The notes under the pieces were generated by a model. The model ran no database searches. It worked only from the letters and a program-made list of their open reading frames with translations, and was not told the origin of the DNA. Shown here one piece after another: positions 26,545-34,896 of a DNA stretch of 64,000 nucleotides. The translations under genes were made by a program, and so were the position numbers. The stretch spans positions 2,843,452-2,907,451 of the forward strand of contig KI301992.1 of NCBI GenBank assembly GCA_000471045.1, read 5' to 3'. The first letter of the stretch is position 1. Each line of letters begins with the position of its first letter. This stretch comes from an actinobacterium LLX17. Lineage in GTDB: Bacteria > Actinomycetota > Actinomycetes > Propionibacteriales > Nocardioidaceae.

Positions 26545-26556
26545 TACTGAGAAGTA
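26545..26556. promoter_or_regulatory. Candidate operator upstream of the FadE5-like gene
   Basis: TACT-GAGA-AGTA, an AT-rich inverted repeat in otherwise GC-rich DNA, lies between the HAD and dehydrogenase genes. TetR/FadR-type control is inferred only from position. Confidence 0.35.
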
Positions 26557-26590
26557 ACTTGGGAAGCCGGCCCCGATGAACGTCTGGTGG

Positions 26591-27220
26591 TCAGCCGGCC
26601 ACCCAGCCCGCGAGCGCCTCGGTCACCTCGCCGAGCGAGCCGACGACGTGATCGGCGCCGGCCGCCCGGAGCTCGGCAGTCGTGCACGGTCCGGTGGTCA
26701 CCCCGATGCCCAGCACTTCGGCCCCCCGGGCCGCGTCCATGTCGTGCACGTGGTCGCCGATGTACGCCACCGCGGACCGCTCGCGCAGGACCACGGCCTT
26801 CTGGTCACGCCACGCGTCGCCACACACCTCGTCGACCGCGAGCCCGAGCCGCTCGACATGAAGGTGGGCGTTGCGAGCGTTCTTCGCGGTGATGAGCAGA
26901 ACGCGTCCCAGCTCGGCGGCGGCCGCCAGTGCCTCGTGCGCGCCGGGCAGCACCGAGATCAGCGGCAGCGCGATGTCGGGGTACAACGCGCGGTAGCGAT
27001 CGGCCATCGCCTCCACCTGCTCGGCCGGGAACCAGTGCGCGATCTCCTGCTCGACGGGAGGTCCGAGCCGCGACGCCGCGAGCGAGGAGTCGATGCGGAC
27101 GCCCGTCTCGGCGGCCAGCCGGTCGTACGTGGCGGCGATGCCGGGACGCGAGTCGATGAGGGTCATGTCGAGGTCGAAGCCGATGGCGGACGAGCCGCCG
27201 GGACGGGTGACTGGGGGCAT
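26591..27220 (-). CDS. HAD-superfamily hydrolase (phosphoglycolate-phosphatase-like)
   Basis: A 209-residue HAD protein. Motif I reads GFDLDMTLIDS (DxDxT), motif II VLLITAKN, motif III lysine in RDQKAVV, and motif IV YIGDHVHDMDAA. The small cap between motifs I and II is of subclass I size. Substrate is unknown. ATG 27220 has a TAGTCT -10 box six bases upstream, overlapping the opposite -10 box of the divergent lipoprotein gene. Confidence 0.85.
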   Translation of the reverse strand: MPPVTRPGGSSAIGFDLDMTLIDSRPGIAATYDRLAAETGVRIDSSLAASRLGPPVEQEIAHWFPAEQVEAMADRYRALYPDIALPLISVLPGAHEALAAAAELGRVLLITAKNARNAHLHVERLGLAVDEVCGDAWRDQKAVVLRERSAVAYIGDHVHDMDAARGAEVLGIGVTTGPCTTAELRAAGADHVVGSLGEVTEALAGWVAG

Positions 27221-27243
27221 CGGATCAGACTAGGCTCGCGCCC

Positions 27244-27948
27244 GTGATGACGCGTCGCGCCCGGCTGCTGCCCGCCTTCGTGGCCACCACCCTCGCGCTC
27301 GGTGCCTGCTCCGATGACGGCTCCGGGGCGCCGCCCCCGGACCCCTCCGTGCCGCGAGAGCCCCTCACCCAGGCTCAGGTCGACGACGCCGTGCTCACGC
27401 TTGACGACCTGCCGGCGTCCCTCGTGCCCAGCCGGTTCACGGTGACCGACCCCGATCGCAGTGCCTTCGTCGATCGCCTGCAGACGGGCGCCGCCGAGTG
27501 CGCGTTCCTGTTCACGGGGGAGCTGCCGGACCCGGCGCCGGTCGGCCGTGCGGAGGCGGCCTTCACGTTCGGCAGCATCGGCACGATCGTCGCGTCCGCG
27601 GTCCGGACCTATGCGGCCGGCGACGCCCAGGAGGCCGTCGACCTCGCCTACGTCGAGGCGCAGGGCTGCACGACCTTCCGCGTCGACATGGGTGGCGGTG
27701 CCGTGGCCGAGGCGAGCGTCGTGAACCGGGTGACCGACGACGCGGGTGACCAGACCGTGACGACCGTGGTCGAGTACCTGGTCGACGGGACGCTGTTCCT
27801 GGAGCAGACGCGGACGGTCGTGCGCCTGGGGGGCGACGTCGCGATCGTGGAGCTGGTGCTCTTCGAACCCACGGCCGACCGGGTTCACGACGAGCTGGTG
27901 CGGGCCGCCGTGAACCAGCTGGAAGACGCTCGCGAGGAGGCGGCGTGA
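27244..27948 (+). CDS. Lipoprotein, first of three tandem paralogs
   Basis: A 234-residue lipoprotein with signal peptide and lipobox LGAC (Cys ~21). The mature part opens with a Pro-rich linker, then DDAVLTLDDLPASLVPSRF, a conserved Cys (GAAECAFLF), a second Cys (AQGCTTF) and a repeated strand pattern ending in LVRAAVNQLEDA. The two genes downstream share this layout. The pattern of LL-x-x-DDVP and two cysteines recalls the PknH-type extracellular sensor domain; I regard that as possible, not shown. GTG 27244 lies seven bases after a TAGGCT -10 box. Confidence 0.75.
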   Translation: MMTRRARLLPAFVATTLALGACSDDGSGAPPPDPSVPREPLTQAQVDDAVLTLDDLPASLVPSRFTVTDPDRSAFVDRLQTGAAECAFLFTGELPDPAPVGRAEAAFTFGSIGTIVASAVRTYAAGDAQEAVDLAYVEAQGCTTFRVDMGGGAVAEASVVNRVTDDAGDQTVTTVVEYLVDGTLFLEQTRTVVRLGGDVAIVELVLFEPTADRVHDELVRAAVNQLEDAREEAA

Positions 27949-28691
27949 CGCCTGCTGGTGGAGCGAGAGCCCCCCGCGCGTCGCGCGCGATCGCGGCGCT
28001 CGTCGCCCTGATGGCGGTCGCGGCATGCGGTGACGACGCGGAGTCGCGCCCCGGACCGCCCGCACCCCGCCCCGAGCTGGATGCGGCAGCGTTGCAGGGG
28101 GCGTTGCTGGTGGCGTCGGACGTCCCGAGCAGCTTGGGCGACCGGTTCCGGCCGGCGCTCGACGTCGGTGAGGAGGGCGTCGAGGGCGCCGTCGTGGTCG
28201 ACGGTGATTCCACCTGCCGCGACGTCGTCGGCGACCGGTACGGACCCGCCGAGCGTGAGAAGGCCATGGTCCGGCTGTCCTCGCGCGGGTCCGAGACCAC
28301 CGTCTACTCGGCTGTCCGCGCCTACGAGCCGGGCGATGCCGAGACCGAGCTGGAGGCGCTGCTCTCGGCGGTCGAGGAATGCAGCAGCTTCACCGGCGAC
28401 GTCCAGGGCACCGAGCTGGAGATCTCCGTCCACGCGTCCGACCTCGCTGACACCGGCGACTTCGATCGCCTCGCGCCGGACGCCGAGGGGCTGTGGGGCG
28501 TGTCCTTCGTCGCCCGGTTCCGGCTCGATGGCGTCGTCATCCTCGAGCAGCATCGCACCGCCGTCCGGCTCGGCGACGTCATCACGTTCTCGGGGGCGAT
28601 GGCGCCGGGTGGCGTCGACCAGCACGCGCTCCTGTCGTTGACCGAGTCGGCCGTCGAGCGGCTCGAGACGGTGGTGCGGGAGGCGGCGTGA
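27945..28691 (+). CDS. Lipoprotein, second of three tandem paralogs
   Basis: A 248-residue protein whose start overlaps the preceding stop. Lipobox VAAC (Cys ~26). The mature sequence carries LLVASDVPSSLGDRF, a Cys in STCRDVVG, VYSAVRAYEPGDAETELEALLSAVEEC and a C-terminal LLSLTESAVERLE, parallel to its neighbours. Function unknown. It is co-translated with the first copy. Confidence 0.75.
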   Translation: MTPAGGARAPRASRAIAALVALMAVAACGDDAESRPGPPAPRPELDAAALQGALLVASDVPSSLGDRFRPALDVGEEGVEGAVVVDGDSTCRDVVGDRYGPAEREKAMVRLSSRGSETTVYSAVRAYEPGDAETELEALLSAVEECSSFTGDVQGTELEISVHASDLADTGDFDRLAPDAEGLWGVSFVARFRLDGVVILEQHRTAVRLGDVITFSGAMAPGGVDQHALLSLTESAVERLETVVREAA

Positions 28692-28722
28692 CCACGTCGA
28701 TCACCGCGCATAGGATCTGCTC

Positions 28723-29448
28723 ATGAAACTCCGAGCCTTGGCCGCGTGCGCCGCTCTCGTTCTCGTGACGGCCTGTGGTTCCGACGACGACGGTGGCAGC
28801 GATCCCGAGCCCGATCCTTCGCCCTCGACCGAGAGCACCGAGGACGCCGGCCTCTCTGACGACGACCTCGAGGACGCTCTCCTGACGGTGGACGACGTGC
28901 CGTCCGCGCTGGGTGACGACTTCGACGAGGTCGAGGTCGAGGAGGGCGATCTCGACGGCGACGACATCGTCGACGGTGCCGAGGAGTGTGCGGAGTTCAT
29001 CGACGAGGACTACGGCGTCGACGAGATCGCCGAGGCGAAGACCGAGCTCGAGTCGGCCGATGGCGAGGTCTCGGTCTACAGCAGCGTCGAAGCCTTCGAC
29101 GAGGACGAGGCGGAGGAAGAGCTCGAAGCTCTCCGCGACGTCCTGTCGCGCTGCGAGTCGATGATCATCGACATCGACGGCACCGAGGCGGTGATCGAGC
29201 TCCAGTTCACCGACCTGACGGAGCTGGACGGCTACGAGGGCTTCGGCGACGAGGGCCTGGCCGTCGCGATGCAGGTCAAGGTCGACGAGGAGCTCGTGCT
29301 GCGCAACGGCTACACGCTCATCCGCGTCGACGACGCCATCACCTTCAGCGGGGTGGCGACGGCCGGTGACATCGACGACGACGTCATGCTGCCGTTGACC
29401 GAGTCGGCCACCGAGCTGCTCGAGGATCTGCTCGCCGACGCCTCCTGA
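28723..29448 (+). CDS. Acidic lipoprotein, third of three tandem paralogs
   Basis: A 241-residue lipoprotein, lipobox VTAC (Cys ~18). It has the same layout as the two upstream genes (LLTVDDVPSALGDDF, Cys in AEECAEF, VYSSVEAFDEDEAEEELEALRDVLSRC, LPLTESATELLE) but is far more acidic, with long Asp/Glu runs. ATG 28723 has its own TAGGAT -10 box six bases upstream (28711-28716), so it can be expressed apart from the other two. Confidence 0.75.
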   Translation: MKLRALAACAALVLVTACGSDDDGGSDPEPDPSPSTESTEDAGLSDDDLEDALLTVDDVPSALGDDFDEVEVEEGDLDGDDIVDGAEECAEFIDEDYGVDEIAEAKTELESADGEVSVYSSVEAFDEDEAEEELEALRDVLSRCESMIIDIDGTEAVIELQFTDLTELDGYEGFGDEGLAVAMQVKVDEELVLRNGYTLIRVDDAITFSGVATAGDIDDDVMLPLTESATELLEDLLADAS

Positions 29449-29460
29449 GCCGGGCGGGCG

Positions 29461-30210
29461 CTACCGGGCGAAGCGCTCGGCGAAGGCGCTGAACTCCGGG
29501 CTCGCGAGCGACGACGCCTGGGCCCAGGACTCGACGTCGAGGGTCGTGGCGAGGTCGCTGGTCGAGGCGACACGCACCGTCTCCTTGATGTCGGCCATCA
29601 GGGCGGGACTGCGACTCGCGTAGAGGGCAGCGAGCTCCTGGGCGCGGGCCAGCGGGTCGTCCACCAGCTCCTGCGCGACCCCCAGGCGCAGGGAGCGCTC
29701 GGCGTCGAGGGGCTCGCCGGCGTACAGGACCGCGGCGGCGTTGGCGGCACCCACCCGCTGGGTCAGCATCCACGTGCAGCCACCGCCGGGGTGCAGACCG
29801 ATCGCCGAGAACGTCGCGCCCAGCTTGGCCTTCGGCCCGGCGACGATCACGTCGCAGGCCAGGGCGATGTTCAGCCCGGCGCCGACCGCGGGACCGTGCA
29901 CGGCGGCGACGGTGGGGATCGTCAGGTCGCGGATGCCGAGGAACGACGCGTACACGTCGAGCAGCACCTGGCGGAGCACGGCGGTCGGCCGGGTGCGGTC
30001 ACCGAAGAGGCTCTCGAGGTCGGCACCCGAGCAGAACGCCCGGCCCGCGCCGGTGACGACCAGCGCACGGGCTTCGGTGTCGGCCGCCACCGCCGCGACG
30101 GCCTGGGCGAGCTCGTCGAGCAGGGGCCGGTCGAGGGCGTTCAGCCGGTCGGGGGCGTTCAGCGTGATGGTGCGGACGTCGCCGTCCGAGGTCAGGTCGA
30201 CGAGTGACAT
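29461..30210 (-). CDS. Enoyl-CoA hydratase/isomerase family protein
   Basis: A 249-residue crotonase-fold protein. The oxyanion-hole segments GRAFCSGADLESL and AAVHGPAVGAGLNIALACDVIVAG are present, as is the region SAIGLHPGGGCTWMLTQRVG. The first catalytic Glu of true hydratases is not evident in the GAGL stretch (GPAVGAGLN), so isomerase or another crotonase chemistry is possible. ATG 30210 lies six bases after a TAGGCT -10 box; a GTG two codons earlier is less likely. Confidence 0.8.
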   Translation of the reverse strand: MSLVDLTSDGDVRTITLNAPDRLNALDRPLLDELAQAVAAVAADTEARALVVTGAGRAFCSGADLESLFGDRTRPTAVLRQVLLDVYASFLGIRDLTIPTVAAVHGPAVGAGLNIALACDVIVAGPKAKLGATFSAIGLHPGGGCTWMLTQRVGAANAAAVLYAGEPLDAERSLRLGVAQELVDDPLARAQELAALYASRSPALMADIKETVRVASTSDLATTLDVESWAQASSLASPEFSAFAERFAR

Positions 30211-30240
30211 GGCCACAGCCTAGGCCGCTACGCTCTGGCC

Positions 30241-31143
30241 ATGAGCCGCGCCATGAGCCCTGCCGTTCACCCGCCCGAGCTCGAGGGCATCGCCCATCGG
30301 TGGGTCGTCGCGAACGGGGTTCGGCTCCACGTCGCCGAGGCCGGCGTCGGCAACCCGGGGCCGCCGCTCGTGCTGATCCACGGCTGGCCGCAGCACTGGT
30401 GGTGCTGGCACAAGGTCATCCCGCTCCTCGCCCAGGACCACCACGTCGTGGCGGTCGACCTGCGCGGTCACGGCTGGAGCGACGTGCCCGAGCCCGGTGG
30501 TGCGGCGTACGACAAGCGCACGCTGGCCGACGACGTCGTCGCCCTGATCGCCGAGCTGGGTCTCGACCGGCCGGTCGTCGTGGGACACGACTGGGGTGCC
30601 TGGGTCTCGTTGCTCGTCGGTGGTCGGGGACCCGAGGTCGTGCGCGGAGTGGTGGCCACGGCGATCGTCGCGCCGTGGGCGCCGATCCCGAAGAGGGACC
30701 TGTGGCGCTTCCTCTACCAGCCGGTGGTGGGCGGGCCGTGGGGCGTGCTGGCTCACCGCGTGCTGGGCCAGGCCGTGCTCAAGCAGATCTTCCACCGCGC
30801 CAGCCATCGCCGTGGCGTGTGGACCGACGCCGACATGGAGCCGTACCTGGAGCGCTACCGCGACCGCGATCGGGCGGCCGCCGGGCGCTCGATGTACGCC
30901 ACCTTCATGACGCGCGAGATGCCGGCGATGCAGCGCCGGCGGTACCAGCGGCCCATCGAGGACGTGCCCGTGCTGATGCTGCCGGGACGCCGCGACATCG
31001 TGCTGGCGCCGCACCTGGTGGAGCGGGGCGTCGTCCGACCGAACATCTCGATGAAGATCATCGACGGCGCCGGGCACTGGGTGCCCGAGGAGCAGCCCGT
31101 GGCCCTCGTCGAGCACATCGAGGCCTTCCTCACCACCCTCTGA
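30241..31143 (+). CDS. Alpha/beta hydrolase, epoxide-hydrolase-like
   Basis: A 300-residue alpha/beta hydrolase. The oxyanion HGWPQHWWCW, DLRGHGWSD, nucleophile elbow VVGHDWGAWVS (Asp nucleophile, as in epoxide hydrolases and haloalkane dehalogenases) and the catalytic His in GAGHWVPEEQP are visible. An acidic residue in LPGRRDIVL completes the triad. Substrate unknown. ATG 30241 has a TACGCT -10 box six bases upstream (30229-30234). Confidence 0.85.
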   Translation: MSRAMSPAVHPPELEGIAHRWVVANGVRLHVAEAGVGNPGPPLVLIHGWPQHWWCWHKVIPLLAQDHHVVAVDLRGHGWSDVPEPGGAAYDKRTLADDVVALIAELGLDRPVVVGHDWGAWVSLLVGGRGPEVVRGVVATAIVAPWAPIPKRDLWRFLYQPVVGGPWGVLAHRVLGQAVLKQIFHRASHRRGVWTDADMEPYLERYRDRDRAAAGRSMYATFMTREMPAMQRRRYQRPIEDVPVLMLPGRRDIVLAPHLVERGVVRPNISMKIIDGAGHWVPEEQPVALVEHIEAFLTTL

Positions 31144-31163
31144 CCCCCTTCCCACCCCGAGAA

Positions 31164-31214
31164 TTGAAGCCTTGTGTCACGGATCCGAGCCAGATCCGTG
31201 ACACAAGGCTTCAA
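31164..31214. terminator. 22-pair perfect inverted repeat between convergent genes
   Basis: Arms 31164-31185 and 31193-31214 are exact complements (inner core GTGTCACGGATC) with a seven-base loop. It could end both convergent genes, but it is longer and less GC-rich than other hairpins here and may be a repeat-derived element. Confidence 0.6.
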
Positions 31215-31235
31215 AACTTGAGGAGTGCGGGGGGC

Positions 31236-31667
31236 CTAGAGAGCGGTGAGCTTCTCCTCCAGGAGCTGGGCGGTGTCGTCGCCGAGCTTCTTGAGTGCGG
31301 CCGGCATGGCGGGTGCAGCCAGCTTCGCGGCGCCCTTCAGCTCGAAGTCGGCGTGGTAGGTCACGGTGGTGCCGGTGGCATCGCCGCTGAAGATCATCGT
31401 GTCGACCGTCGTGACGGTCTCGTTCTCACCCCGCATGACGAAGCGCTCGTTCGGCACGAGCTCCTTGACCACGTAGTCGAGCTCGGTCCGCTTGCCCACG
31501 AACTCCGAGGTGTTGTGGTAGATCGTGCCCACGCCGCCGTCGCCGCTGGTGCGTTCGGTCTTCACCGAGCCGGGATCCCACTCAGGGCTGTTGGTGAAGT
31601 CGGTCAGGTAGCTGAAGACCCGGTCGATGGGGGTCGGGACGGTGATCGAACGCTCGACGTCGGCCAT
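31236..31667 (-). CDS. SRPBCC family protein
   Basis: A 143-residue START/Bet v1-fold protein: VERSITVPTPIDRVFSYLTDFTNSPEWDPG is the classic N-terminal strand-helix of polyketide cyclase/SRPBCC proteins, ending with a long C-terminal helix. Ligand unknown. ATG 31667 follows an AGGAG ribosome binding site; an upstream in-frame extension has no support. Confidence 0.8.
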   Translation of the reverse strand: MADVERSITVPTPIDRVFSYLTDFTNSPEWDPGSVKTERTSGDGGVGTIYHNTSEFVGKRTELDYVVKELVPNERFVMRGENETVTTVDTMIFSGDATGTTVTYHADFELKGAAKLAAPAMPAALKKLGDDTAQLLEEKLTAL

Positions 31668-31741
31668 GGGGCGACTCCTGGAGATGGGGGATGGACCTCC
31701 CCCGTCGTACCCGGCCGGCCCGAGATCAACCGATCCGCAGC

Positions 31742-32941
31742 TCAGGGGCGACGCACGACCAGCAGGGCGATGTCGTCCTCGATGGCCGCGTCGCCGACGA
31801 CCTCGCTGATGATGCGGCTGCACGTGGTCTCGGGGTCGTCGTCGCTCTGCAGGGTCCTGCCGACCAGCTCCATCCAGTCCTCGGGGGCCGGAAGGTCGGA
31901 GCCAGCTCGGGGATGGGGGCGCTCGATCAGGCCGTCGGTGAAGAAGCAGAGCGAGGTGCCGGGATCGAGGCGCACCTCGACCGCGCGGCGCTCGAAGGCA
32001 CCGATGCCGAGCATCGGGTCGTGCAGGAGCTCGACCGGGCGGGGCTCCTGGGTGGGTGCCACGGCGAGCGGGGGCCAGTGTCCGGCCGTGCTGATGGTGA
32101 TGGTGTCGAAGGGTGGGTAGGTCACGCCGTAGACGCAGGTCGCGAACGCACCGTCCTCGAAGTGGCCGATCTTGCGGTCGAGGCGCTCCAGCACCACCGC
32201 GGGGCTGGCATGGTCCAGGGCGTAGGCGCGCAGGGCGCTGCGCAGCCGACCCATGACGACCGCGGCCGGCAGACCGTGGCCGACGACGTCGCCCATCACC
32301 AGGCCCACGGCGCCGTCGGGCAGCTCGAAGACGTCGTACCAGTCGCCACCGAGGTCGCCCTCGGCCGGGACATAGCGGGCGCCGACCTCGAGGCCGGCGA
32401 CGCGGCGCTGGGTCGAGGGCAGCAGGCTGCGCTGCAGCACCAGGGCGGCGTCGTGCGCGCGGTCGGAGCCGATGGACGCGGCCGACTCGGCGATGCGACC
32501 GGCGAGGTCGAGCAGGGTGACGACGTCCTCCTCGCCGAACTCGCGCGCCTCCACGGTGCCCACGTGGAGGACGCCGACGAGGCGATGACCGGACAGGACC
32601 GGGACGCCCAGCAGCGAGTGGATGTCATTGGCCCGCAGCACCGGGTTGAGGACGTTCTCGGCACTGAGGTCATGGATGCTCAGCGGCTGGCGCGACAGGG
32701 CGATGCGGCCCGCGAACCCATGACCCATCGGCACCCGGGAGGCCGCACGGATGGTCTGGCGCAGGCCCACGGACGCGGCCGGCTCGAGCACCGTCCCGGC
32801 CTCGTTGACGAGCAGCAGGCTCGCGCTCGTCGACCCCAGGGCCTCGCGCGCCTCGTGGAGGAGGGGGAGGAAGGCCGGGTCGACGGCACTGGTGGGGACC
32901 GCCGCGGGGACGGCCGATCCGGCCGCGGCGAGGATGCTCAT
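31742..32941 (-). CDS. GAF domain / PP2C-type (SpoIIE-like) serine phosphatase
   Basis: A 399-residue protein: a GAF domain (~25-165, with MGHGFAGRIALSRQPLSI and SLLGVPVLSGHRLVGVLHVG) and a SpoIIE/RsbU-type phosphatase (~180-395). Metal-binding motifs are GGDWYDVFELPDG, MGDVVGHGLPAAVVMGRLRSALRAY, TAGHWPPL, FFTDGLIERP and a terminal EDDIALLVVRR. The family dephosphorylates anti-sigma-antagonist proteins in stress signalling. No STAS or anti-sigma gene is adjacent, so the partner is unknown. Confidence 0.85.
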   Translation of the reverse strand: MSILAAAGSAVPAAVPTSAVDPAFLPLLHEAREALGSTSASLLLVNEAGTVLEPAASVGLRQTIRAASRVPMGHGFAGRIALSRQPLSIHDLSAENVLNPVLRANDIHSLLGVPVLSGHRLVGVLHVGTVEAREFGEEDVVTLLDLAGRIAESAASIGSDRAHDAALVLQRSLLPSTQRRVAGLEVGARYVPAEGDLGGDWYDVFELPDGAVGLVMGDVVGHGLPAAVVMGRLRSALRAYALDHASPAVVLERLDRKIGHFEDGAFATCVYGVTYPPFDTITISTAGHWPPLAVAPTQEPRPVELLHDPMLGIGAFERRAVEVRLDPGTSLCFFTDGLIERPHPRAGSDLPAPEDWMELVGRTLQSDDDPETTCSRIISEVVGDAAIEDDIALLVVRRP

Positions 32942-33002
32942 CGTGGCAACGTACCGCTAACGGCCTGCGGTGGGGCGCGCAGTCGAGACCGGCACTGCGC
33001 CG

Positions 33003-33395
33003 TCAGCGGCCGCGGAAGCGGTCCAGCGTGCGGCGGTCGCGCTTGGTCGGACGTCCCGAGCCCGGGTCGCGTCGAGGCATCGAGAGCCGCACCTCGCGCG
33101 GCGGCGGGGGAGGTGAGTGGTCCTCGTAGCACTCCACGGCCACGGGGGCGCCGACGCGCTTGCTGATGACGCGCCGCACCACCACGACGCGCACGCCACC
33201 CGGGGTGGTCGCCTCGATCTTGTCGCCCACCCGCACGGGCTGCGCCGGCTTCGCCCGGGCGCCGTTGACGTGCACGTGGCCGCCCTTGCAGGCGGCCGTC
33301 GCCGCCGCGCGGCTGGAGAAGAGCCGGACGGCCCAGACCCAGGCATCGGCTCGCGCGGTCTCCCGTGCGGCGGACCCGGCTGGCGTTGCGCTCAC
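33003..33395 (-). CDS. S4 domain RNA-binding protein, Hsp15-like
   Basis: A 130-residue protein with an S4 domain (~15-75: RADAWVWAVRLFSSRAAATAACKGGHVHVNG) and a basic C-terminal tail, as in Hsp15, which recycles nascent chains on free 50S subunits. GTG 33395 lies six bases after a TAGGCT -10 box. It is divergent from a second S4-domain gene only 31 bases away. Confidence 0.85.
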   Translation of the reverse strand: MSATPAGSAARETARADAWVWAVRLFSSRAAATAACKGGHVHVNGARAKPAQPVRVGDKIEATTPGGVRVVVVRRVISKRVGAPVAVECYEDHSPPPPPREVRLSMPRRDPGSGRPTKRDRRTLDRFRGR

Positions 33396-33426
33396 GGACC
33401 GAGCCTACGTGCGGCACAGTGGGGAC

Positions 33427-33651
33427 ATGGACATCGAGGACGTGCCGATCTCGGGCGACATGATCCGCCTCGGCCAGCTGCTGAAGTTCGTGGGCCTGGC
33501 CGAGTCCGGGGCGCATGCCGCCCAGATCGTCACCTCCGGCGACGTCAGCGTCAGCGGCGAGTCGGAGACGCGACGCGGACGTCAGCTGCTGCGTGGCGAC
33601 GTCGTGCTGGTGTCGCTGCCGGAGGGCACCCGCGGCTACCGCATCGCCTGA
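33427..33651 (+). CDS. Small S4 domain RNA-binding protein (YbcJ/YaaA-like)
   Basis: A 74-residue single S4 domain: MIRLGQLLKFVGLAESGAHAAQIVTSGDVSVSG..RRGRQLLRGDVV. It matches the stand-alone small S4 proteins YaaA/YbcJ thought to bind structured RNA. ATG 33427 has only a weak CACAGT -10-like box six bases upstream; a longer in-frame start at 33160 runs into the divergent gene and is rejected. Confidence 0.8.
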   Translation: MDIEDVPISGDMIRLGQLLKFVGLAESGAHAAQIVTSGDVSVSGESETRRGRQLLRGDVVLVSLPEGTRGYRIA

Positions 33652-33654
33652 GCG

Positions 33655-34215
33655 TCAGAGCGTGCGGATCGCCCGCGCCGGCGAGCCGACCGCCAGCACG
33701 CCCTCGGGCAGGTCGTGCACGACGACGGACCCGGCACCCACGACGGTGTTCGCGCCGATCGTCACGCCGGGGCAGACGATGACGCCACCGCCGAGCCAGA
33801 CGTTGTCGCCGATCACGATCGGCTCGGCGGCCTCCCACTTGTCGCGCCGCGGGCCGGCCTCGAGCGGGTGGGTGGCCGTCAGCAGCTGCACGCCGGGACC
33901 GATCTGCACGTCGTCGCCGATCGTGACGGTGGCGACGTCGAGGCAGACCAGTCCGAAGTTCACGAACGACCGGGCGCCCACGGTCGTCTGGTAGCCGTAG
34001 TCGCAGTGGAACGGCGGGCGGATCTCGGAGTCCTCGCCGTAGGCGCCGAGCAGCTCGGTGAACAGGCTGCGCAGCTGGCCGCGGTCGGTGGGGTCGGCGC
34101 TGTTGATGCGGTGCGTCAACGCCTGGGCGCGGGCGGTGTCGGCGGCGATCTCCGGGTCATCGGCCTGGTAGGACTCACCGGCCAGCATCCGGTCGCGCAT
34201 GCTCTTCTCACTCAT
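33655..34215 (-). CDS. Sugar O-acetyltransferase, maltose-acetyltransferase type
   Basis: A 186-residue left-handed beta-helix enzyme. The N-terminal MSEKSMRDRMLAGESYQADDPEI and PPFHCDYGYQTTVG are typical of Maa/LacA/NodL acetyltransferases, followed by hexapeptide repeats (IVIGDNVWLGGGVIVCPGVTIG) and the catalytic His in ATHPLEAGPR. It acetylates sugar hydroxyls with acetyl-CoA. ATG 34215 lies six bases after a TAGGGT -10 box. Confidence 0.85.
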   Translation of the reverse strand: MSEKSMRDRMLAGESYQADDPEIAADTARAQALTHRINSADPTDRGQLRSLFTELLGAYGEDSEIRPPFHCDYGYQTTVGARSFVNFGLVCLDVATVTIGDDVQIGPGVQLLTATHPLEAGPRRDKWEAAEPIVIGDNVWLGGGVIVCPGVTIGANTVVGAGSVVVHDLPEGVLAVGSPARAIRTL

Positions 34216-34236
34216 GCGTCGACCCTACGGAGGAGG

Positions 34237-34896
34237 TCAGCGTTCGTCGTACGGCGTCATGGGCGGTGCGAGGTTGGTCAGGTCGGCGGCGCGATGTCCC
34301 CAGGCGAAGCCGTTGCGCCACTTCTCCCCCAGGGCTGTCCGCTGGCCGTCGCCCCAGCACATCGGCTTGCCCACGGCGAGGTTGTAGGTGGCGGCCGCGC
34401 CGATCAGCGCGGCGGCGATGGACCGTCGACGCCAGGCCGGCGCCACGTAGACCTGGTCCATCTCGCCGGTGTCGGGGTACCAGCGGATGGCGCCGAGCTG
34501 GTCGTCGCTCGAGAGGCCCTCGACCCGGTGCTGGGCGGCGGCGTCGAGCACCGATCCGGGCTCGACCCCGAGCCCGGTGAACGCGACGAGGACGATCGCC
34601 CGGGGGCTCGCGTCCTTCTCGGGCACCTCGGCGAACCACATCTGGGGAGCGCGCGGCGCGACCGTGGCGCTCACCTCGAGGGCGGTGACCTCGCCGACCG
34701 GTCCGAGACGAGCGATCGTCAGGACGTCGTCACCGATCCGTCGCGCGGCCTCGGCCTCGGGCAGGACGACGCGGGGGCCGTCCTGCCCGTCGGTGGACGG
34801 GAGCACCGCGACCCAGACCGGGAAGTCGTCGTCGCCCAGGGCGACGCACTCCCACAGCCCGGCCGGGATGGTGCGGGGGTCAGCCGAGGAGGCCAC
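34237..34896 (-). CDS. Acetyltransferase-like (GNAT-fold) hypothetical protein
   Basis: About 219 residues if started at GTG 34896, where AGGAGG lies three bases upstream; ATG 34938 would overlap the upstream gene by 59 bases. The C-terminal part DQVYVAPAWRRRSIAAALIGAAATYNLAVGKPMCWGD looks like the acetyl-CoA-binding motif A of GNAT proteins. The N-terminal half (WVAVLPST, ITALEVSATV-like strands) is not recognised. The start overlaps the end of the surface-protein gene, so the two may be coupled. Confidence 0.6.
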   Translation of the reverse strand: MASSADPRTIPAGLWECVALGDDDFPVWVAVLPSTDGQDGPRVVLPEAEAARRIGDDVLTIARLGPVGEVTALEVSATVAPRAPQMWFAEVPEKDASPRAIVLVAFTGLGVEPGSVLDAAAQHRVEGLSSDDQLGAIRWYPDTGEMDQVYVAPAWRRRSIAAALIGAAATYNLAVGKPMCWGDGQRTALGEKWRNGFAWGHRAADLTNLAPPMTPYDER

